Below are positions 60,131-64,000 of a stretch of DNA of 64,000 nucleotides, piece by piece; the stretch's first letter is position 1; each line of letters begins with the position of its first letter. Position numbers and translations under genes: made by a program. Source of the DNA: Hyphomicrobiales bacterium (lineage in GTDB: Bacteria; Pseudomonadota; Alphaproteobacteria; Rhizobiales; Rhizobiaceae); the NCBI GenBank assembly GCA_900465915.1, contig UBKJ01000004.1, positions 1-64,000 of the forward strand. The letters are read 5' to 3'. The notes under the pieces were generated by a model. It was not told where the DNA came from, did not search any database, and saw nothing but the letters and a program-made list of their open reading frames with translations.

Positions 60131-63100
60131 TCAGGCCCCGCGCGGGGCGGCGGCGCGGCGCGGTCGGCGGCGGCCCATCCAGCGTCCGAAGCGGTCGATA
60201 TAGATATAGAGGACGGGCGTGGTGTAGAGCGTCAGCATCTGGCTCAGGATCAGCCCGCCGACGATGGCGACGCCGAGCGGCTGGCGCAATTCGCTGCCCT
60301 CGCCGAAGCCGATAGCGAGCGGCAGGGCGCCGAACAGCGCCGCCATGGTGGTCATCATGATCGGCCGGAATCGCAGCAGGCAGGCGCGGTAGATCGCCTC
60401 CCGCGCCGGCAGGCCTTCGCGGCGCTCGGCGTCGAGCGCGAAGTCGATCATCATGATGGCGTTCTTCTTGACGATGCCGATCAGAAGGATGACCCCGATC
60501 AGCGCCATGATGCTGAACTCGATGTTGAGGAGATAAAGCGCCAGCAACGCCCCAACCCCCGCCGATGGCAGGGTGGAGAGGATGGTGAGCGGATGGACGT
60601 AGCTTTCATAGAGCATGCCGAGCACGACATAGACGGCCAGCAGCGCCGCCAGGATCAGCATGGGCTGGTTGGACAGCGTGTCCTGGAACACCTTGGCCGT
60701 ACCCTGGAAGCTGCCATGCACCGTGTTGGGCATGCCGATGCGGTCCGAGGCTTCGCGGATCGCCTCCACCGCGTCGCTCAGCGCCGCGCCGGGGCGGAGG
60801 TTGAAGGACAGCGTCGTGGCGACGAACAGGCCCTGGTGGTTGATGGAGAGCGGCGTGCTGCCGGGCGCGAAGCGGGCGACGGCGGAAAGCGGCGTCATGG
60901 TCTCGGCGCTGGTGCTGACGGCGGCGCCGGTTGAGGCGGCGTTCTTGCCGGTGGCGGCGATGGCGTTGTTGGCCTGGTTGCGCGCCGCGTCGGAGGCGAC
61001 GGAGGCGGCGCTGGCCGTGCTTCCCGCCGCCGTGAACGTGCCCGCCCCGGCGTTGGTGGCCTGCGAGCCGCCGACGCCGCCGCCCGAGCGGCTGATATAG
61101 ACGCCCTTCAACGCCTCCGGGTTCTGCCAATATTGCGGCGCGACCTCCATGATCACATGATACTGGTTGCGCGCCACGAAGATGGTCGACACCTGCCGCT
61201 GGCCGAAGGCGTCGTAGAGCGTGTTGTCGATCTGGCTGACGGTGACGCCGAGCCGGGCGGCCGCGTCGCGGTCGATGATGATGTCGGCCTCCAGCCCCTT
61301 GTTCTGCTGGTCGCTGTTGACGTCGCTGAGCCGCGGGTCGCCCTGCAGGGCCGCCGCCAGGCGTGGGGCCCATTGCAGCAGCTCCTCGAAGCTGTCGCCT
61401 TGGAGCGTATATTGATATTGCGCGTTGGACTGGCGGCCGCCGACACGGATGTCCTGCACCGATTGCAGGAACAGCGTCGCGCCCGACACCACCGACAGCG
61501 AGCGGCGCAGCCGGGCGATGACCTCGTCGGCGGAGATTTTCCGCTCGGCGCGCGGCTTCAGCGCCACGAACATGAAGCCGGAATTGGTCTGGCCGCCGCC
61601 GGTGAAGCCGACCGCCGTCTCCACGGCCGGGTCGGCGCCGACGATCTCGGCGAACTGGCTCAGCTTCTGCGACATGGCCTGGAACGAGATCGCCTGGTCG
61701 GCCTGGATCGCGCCCATCAGCCGGCCCGTGTCCTGCTGCGGGAAGAAGCCCTTGGGGATGGCGACGTAGAGGTAGAAATTGAAGGCCAGCGTCACGGCCA
61801 GCATCGCCATGATCAGGCCCGGCCGGCCCAGCGCCCAGCCGAGCGAGCGGCGATAGCCTGCAAGCATGCCCTCGAAGACGCGCTCGCTGAAGCGGTAGAG
61901 GCGGCCGTGTTTTCGCTCGCTCTCGTCGCGCAGCAGCAGCGAGCACATCATCGGCGTGGCGGTGAGCGACACCACCAGCGACACCAGGATGGCGACCGAA
62001 AGCGTGACCGCGAATTCGCGGAACAGCCGCCCGATCACCCCGCCCATCAGCAGGATGGGAATGAAGACGGCGATGAGCGACAGGCTCATCGACAAGACGG
62101 TAAAGCCGACCTCGCCCGCGCCTTTGATCGCCGCCTCGACGCGCGACAGACCGGCGGCGCGGTGGCGGGCGATGTTCTCCAGCACCACGATGGCGTCGTC
62201 GACCACGAAGCCGGTGGCGATGGTCAGCGCCATCAGCGACAGGTTGTCGAGGCTGAAGCCCAGGAGATACATGACCGCCAGCGTGCCGACCAGCGACACG
62301 GGCACGGCGACGATCGGCACCAGCGTCGAGCGCGCGTCGCGCAGGAAGGCGAAGACCACCAGGATGACGAGGCCGATGGCGATCATCAGCGTCGTCTCGA
62401 CCTCATGCAGCGAGGCGCGGATGGTGGTGGAGCGGTCGTTGGCCAATGCGATGTCGATGGCCGGCGAGATCGAGGCCTTGAGGTTGGGCAGCATCGCCTT
62501 CACCCGGTCGACCGTGTCGATGATGTTGGCGTTGGGCGAGCGGTAGAGCGTGACCAGCACCGCCGGCTTGCCGTTGGCGAGGCCGGCGTTGCGCAGGTTC
62601 TCGACCGAATCGATCACCTCGCCGACATCGGTCAGCCGCACCGGCGCGCCGTCGCGATAGGCGACGATCAGCGAGGCGTAGTCCTTGGCCGAGCGGCCCT
62701 GGTCGTTGGCGTAGAGCTGGTAGCGCCGCTCGCCCACGTCGACCGCGCCCTTGGGGCTGTTGGCGTTGGCGGAGGCGAGCGCGGCGCGCACGTCCTCCAA
62801 TCCGATGCCGTATTTGTAAAGCGCCTGTGGGATCAGCTCGACGCGCACGGCGGGCAGCGAGCTGCCGCCGACCGACACTTCGCCGATGCCCTCCACCTGC
62901 GACAGCTTCTGCGCCAGCACCGTGGAGGCGGCGTCGAAGACCGCGCCCTTGCCGAGCGTGTCGGAAGTGAGCGCGAGGATGAGGATCGGCGCGTCGGCGG
63001 GGTTGACCTTGCGGTAGGTCGGGTTGGAGCGCAGGCTGGTCGGCAGGTCGGCGCGCGCGGCGTTGATCGCCGCCTGCACGTCGCGCGCCGCGCCGTCGAT

Positions 63101-63400
63101 GTCGCGGTCGAGGCCGAATTGCAGCGTGATGCGCGCGCCGCCGACGCTGCTGGATGAGGTCATCTCGTTGACGTCGGCGATCTGGCCCAGATGCCGCTCC
63201 AGCGGGCTCGCCACCGTGTTGGCCATAACGTCGGGGCTGGCGCCCGGCAGCGAGGCGCGCACCGAGATGACCGGATAGTCCACCGCCGGCAAAGGCGCCA
63301 CCGGCAGCAGCGGAAAGGCCACCAGCCCCGCCATCATCATGCCGAAGGTCAGGAGCGTGGTTGCGACGGGACGGCGGATGAAGGGGGCGGAGAGGTTCAT
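60131..63400 (-). CDS. RND multidrug efflux permease (MdtC-like), with low-complexity insert
   Basis: A 1089-aa inner-membrane proton-driven drug exporter. Proton-relay aspartates D401-D402 are in [13 protein letters not shown]; 12 transmembrane segments and two large periplasmic loops are arranged as usual. It begins [24 protein letters not shown] and closely follows the MdtC pattern. Residues about 772-834 (about 60899-61087) form an extra Gly/Ala/Ser/Thr-rich stretch between VYISR and TPLSAVARF, where MdtC has only a few residues. The start overlaps the next RND gene by 4 bp. With the NodT-type channel it makes a tripartite pump; the adaptor gene is likely beyond the window. Confidence 0.9.
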   Translation of the reverse strand: MNLSAPFIRRPVATTLLTFGMMMAGLVAFPLLPVAPLPAVDYPVISVRASLPGASPDVMANTVASPLERHLGQIADVNEMTSSSSVGGARITLQFGLDRDIDGAARDVQAAINAARADLPTSLRSNPTYRKVNPADAPILILALTSDTLGKGAVFDAASTVLAQKLSQVEGIGEVSVGGSSLPAVRVELIPQALYKYGIGLEDVRAALASANANSPKGAVDVGERRYQLYANDQGRSAKDYASLIVAYRDGAPVRLTDVGEVIDSVENLRNAGLANGKPAVLVTLYRSPNANIIDTVDRVKAMLPNLKASISPAIDIALANDRSTTIRASLHEVETTLMIAIGLVILVVFAFLRDARSTLVPIVAVPVSLVGTLAVMYLLGFSLDNLSLMALTIATGFVVDDAIVVLENIARHRAAGLSRVEAAIKGAGEVGFTVLSMSLSLIAVFIPILLMGGVIGRLFREFAVTLSVAILVSLVVSLTATPMMCSLLLRDESERKHGRLYRFSERVFEGMLAGYRRSLGWALGRPGLIMAMLAVTLAFNFYLYVAIPKGFFPQQDTGRLMGAIQADQAISFQAMSQKLSQFAEIVGADPAVETAVGFTGGGQTNSGFMFVALKPRAERKISADEVIARLRRSLSVVSGATLFLQSVQDIRVGGRQSNAQYQYTLQGDSFEELLQWAPRLAAALQGDPRLSDVNSDQQNKGLEADIIIDRDAAARLGVTVSQIDNTLYDAFGQRQVSTIFVARNQYHVIMEVAPQYWQNPEALKGVYISRSGGGVGGSQATNAGAGTFTAAGSTASAASVASDAARNQANNAIAATGKNAASTGAAVSTSAETMTPLSAVARFAPGSTPLSINHQGLFVATTLSFNLRPGAALSDAVEAIREASDRIGMPNTVHGSFQGTAKVFQDTLSNQPMLILAALLAVYVVLGMLYESYVHPLTILSTLPSAGVGALLALYLLNIEFSIMALIGVILLIGIVKKNAIMMIDFALDAERREGLPAREAIYRACLLRFRPIMMTTMAALFGALPLAIGFGEGSELRQPLGVAIVGGLILSQMLTLYTTPVLYIYIDRFGRWMGRRRPRRAAAPRGA
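60899..61087 (-). repeat. Low-complexity Ala/Ser/Gly/Thr-rich insert within the RND permease
   Basis: About 63 residues of simple composition ([20 protein letters not shown] and similar, with A-A-S-V-A-S repeats) inside the second periplasmic loop region of the pump. The reading frame is intact and the flanking conserved strands (VYISR and TPLSAVARF) are directly joined in E. coli MdtC. Such a segment is probably a flexible loop. Confidence 0.7.
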
Positions 63401-64000
63401 GCGCCGCCTTCCGCAGGCGCCGCGCGCCGGCCCCGGAAACGCGCCGACAGCCGGTCGAACCAGAGATAGATCACCGGCGTGGTGAAGAGCGTCAGCATCT
63501 GGCTGAACAGGAGGCCGCCGATGATGCTGACGCCGAGCGGCTGGCGCAGCTCGGAGCCAACGCCGCTCCCCAGCATCAGCGGCAGCGCGCCCAGCATGGC
63601 GGCGAGCGTGGTCATCAGGATCGGGCGGAAGCGCAAAAGGCACGCCTGGTGGATGGCGGCGCGCGGCGACAAGCCCTCCTCGCGCTGCGCCTCGAGCGCG
63701 AAGTCGATCATCATGATGGCGTTCTTCTTCACGATGCCGATCAGGAGGATGACGCCGATGATGGCGATGATGGTCAGGCTCTGCCCGTCGGCCATCAGAG
63801 CCAGCAGCGCGCCGATGCCGGCGGAGGGCAGCGTGGACAGGATGGTGACCGGATGGACGAAGCTCTCATAGAGCACGCCCAGCACGATATAGACCGTGAT
63901 CAGCGCCGCCAGCACCAGATAGAGCTGGTTGCCGAGCGAGGTCTGGAAGGCGCGCGCCGCGCCCTGGAAGGTGGTGACGATGCTCGGCGGCATGCCGAGC
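63397..64000 (-). CDS. RND multidrug efflux permease (MdtB-like), C-terminal part only
   Basis: The last ~200 residues of a second RND permease; the start lies beyond the window's right edge, so the gene is partial by position, not broken. Visible: [79 protein letters not shown] and [15 protein letters not shown]. It is paralogous to the C-terminal part of the downstream pump. Two RND permeases side by side with 4-bp overlap is the MdtB-MdtC arrangement, which functions as a heterotrimer. Confidence 0.9.
   Translation of the reverse strand, partial: LGMPPSIVTTFQGAARAFQTSLGNQLYLVLAALITVYIVLGVLYESFVHPVTILSTLPSAGIGALLALMADGQSLTIIAIIGVILLIGIVKKNAIMMIDFALEAQREEGLSPRAAIHQACLLRFRPILMTTLAAMLGALPLMLGSGVGSELRQPLGVSIIGGLLFSQMLTLFTTPVIYLWFDRLSARFRGRRAAPAEGGA

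Overview
The window is high-G+C bacterial DNA with alphaproteobacterial character, most likely Hyphomicrobiales (rhizobial relatives). This rests on strong GC3 bias with long mirror-image antisense frames, FCD-type GntR regulators beside amino-acid catabolic genes, LamB/YcsF-KipI-KipA-biotin carboxylase and HyuA/HyuB gene sets, and an intergenic palindrome of the kind scattered through that order. No rRNA, tRNA, CRISPR array or replication origin was seen. Family names come from reading protein motifs by eye; no database search was possible.

Layout. 1-0.84 kb: end of an IS21-type insertion sequence and a decayed TetX-like monooxygenase. 1.06-4.4 kb: housekeeping genes (tail-specific protease, DUF374 acyltransferase). 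4.9-18.2 kb: one long minus-strand operon (pxpA, TorT-like binding protein, ABC ATPase, permease, aminotransferase, pxpB, pxpC, biotin carrier, biotin carboxylase, beta-decarboxylating dehydrogenase, gabD, gabT), with its GntR regulator transcribed divergently. It looks like uptake of a nitrogenous compound, opening by a split urea-carboxylase-like/5-oxoprolinase-like enzyme, then transamination and oxidation to succinate. 19.0-29.9 kb: a second catabolic island on both sides of a LacI regulator. The minus side has an Rbs-type ABC transporter, SDR, PuuE-like deacetylase, small CxxC protein and CobW GTPase; the plus side has LacI, asparaginase, guanine-deaminase-like enzyme and CynX-type exporter. 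29.9-39.9 kb: AroE-like and DadA-like oxidoreductases, an IlvD/Edd dehydratase, and an operon of glycerate 2-kinase, non-canonical enolase homologue and ornithine-cyclodeaminase homologue, divergent from a lone Liv-type binding protein and a GntR gene. 39.9-58.7 kb: a HyuA/HyuB operon, two different proline-racemase-family enzymes, three closely similar GntR regulators, a polar amino-acid ABC transporter, a DapA-type lyase/deaminase, an aldehyde dehydrogenase, two SDRs and an Ldh2-type reductase. This set resembles the known trans-4-/trans-3-hydroxyproline catabolic genes of rhizobia. 58.7-64 kb: a tripartite RND efflux system, cut by the window edge.

How the parts fit. The 45-58 kb genes appear to form a regulon. 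A composite operator, TGTCGTTTA-N2-TGTCGAC, occurs in three separate promoter regions (about 45.84, 52.73 and 57.88 kb). The palindrome ATGTCGACAT alone also occurs before the DadA-like gene at 30.8 kb, which may therefore supply the D-hydroxyproline dehydrogenase step that is missing from the other operons. The most novel-looking items are the split urea-carboxylase-like lactam operon, the enolase homologue lacking canonical catalytic residues, the Ser-type racemase homologue with a rewritten motif, and the shared operator.
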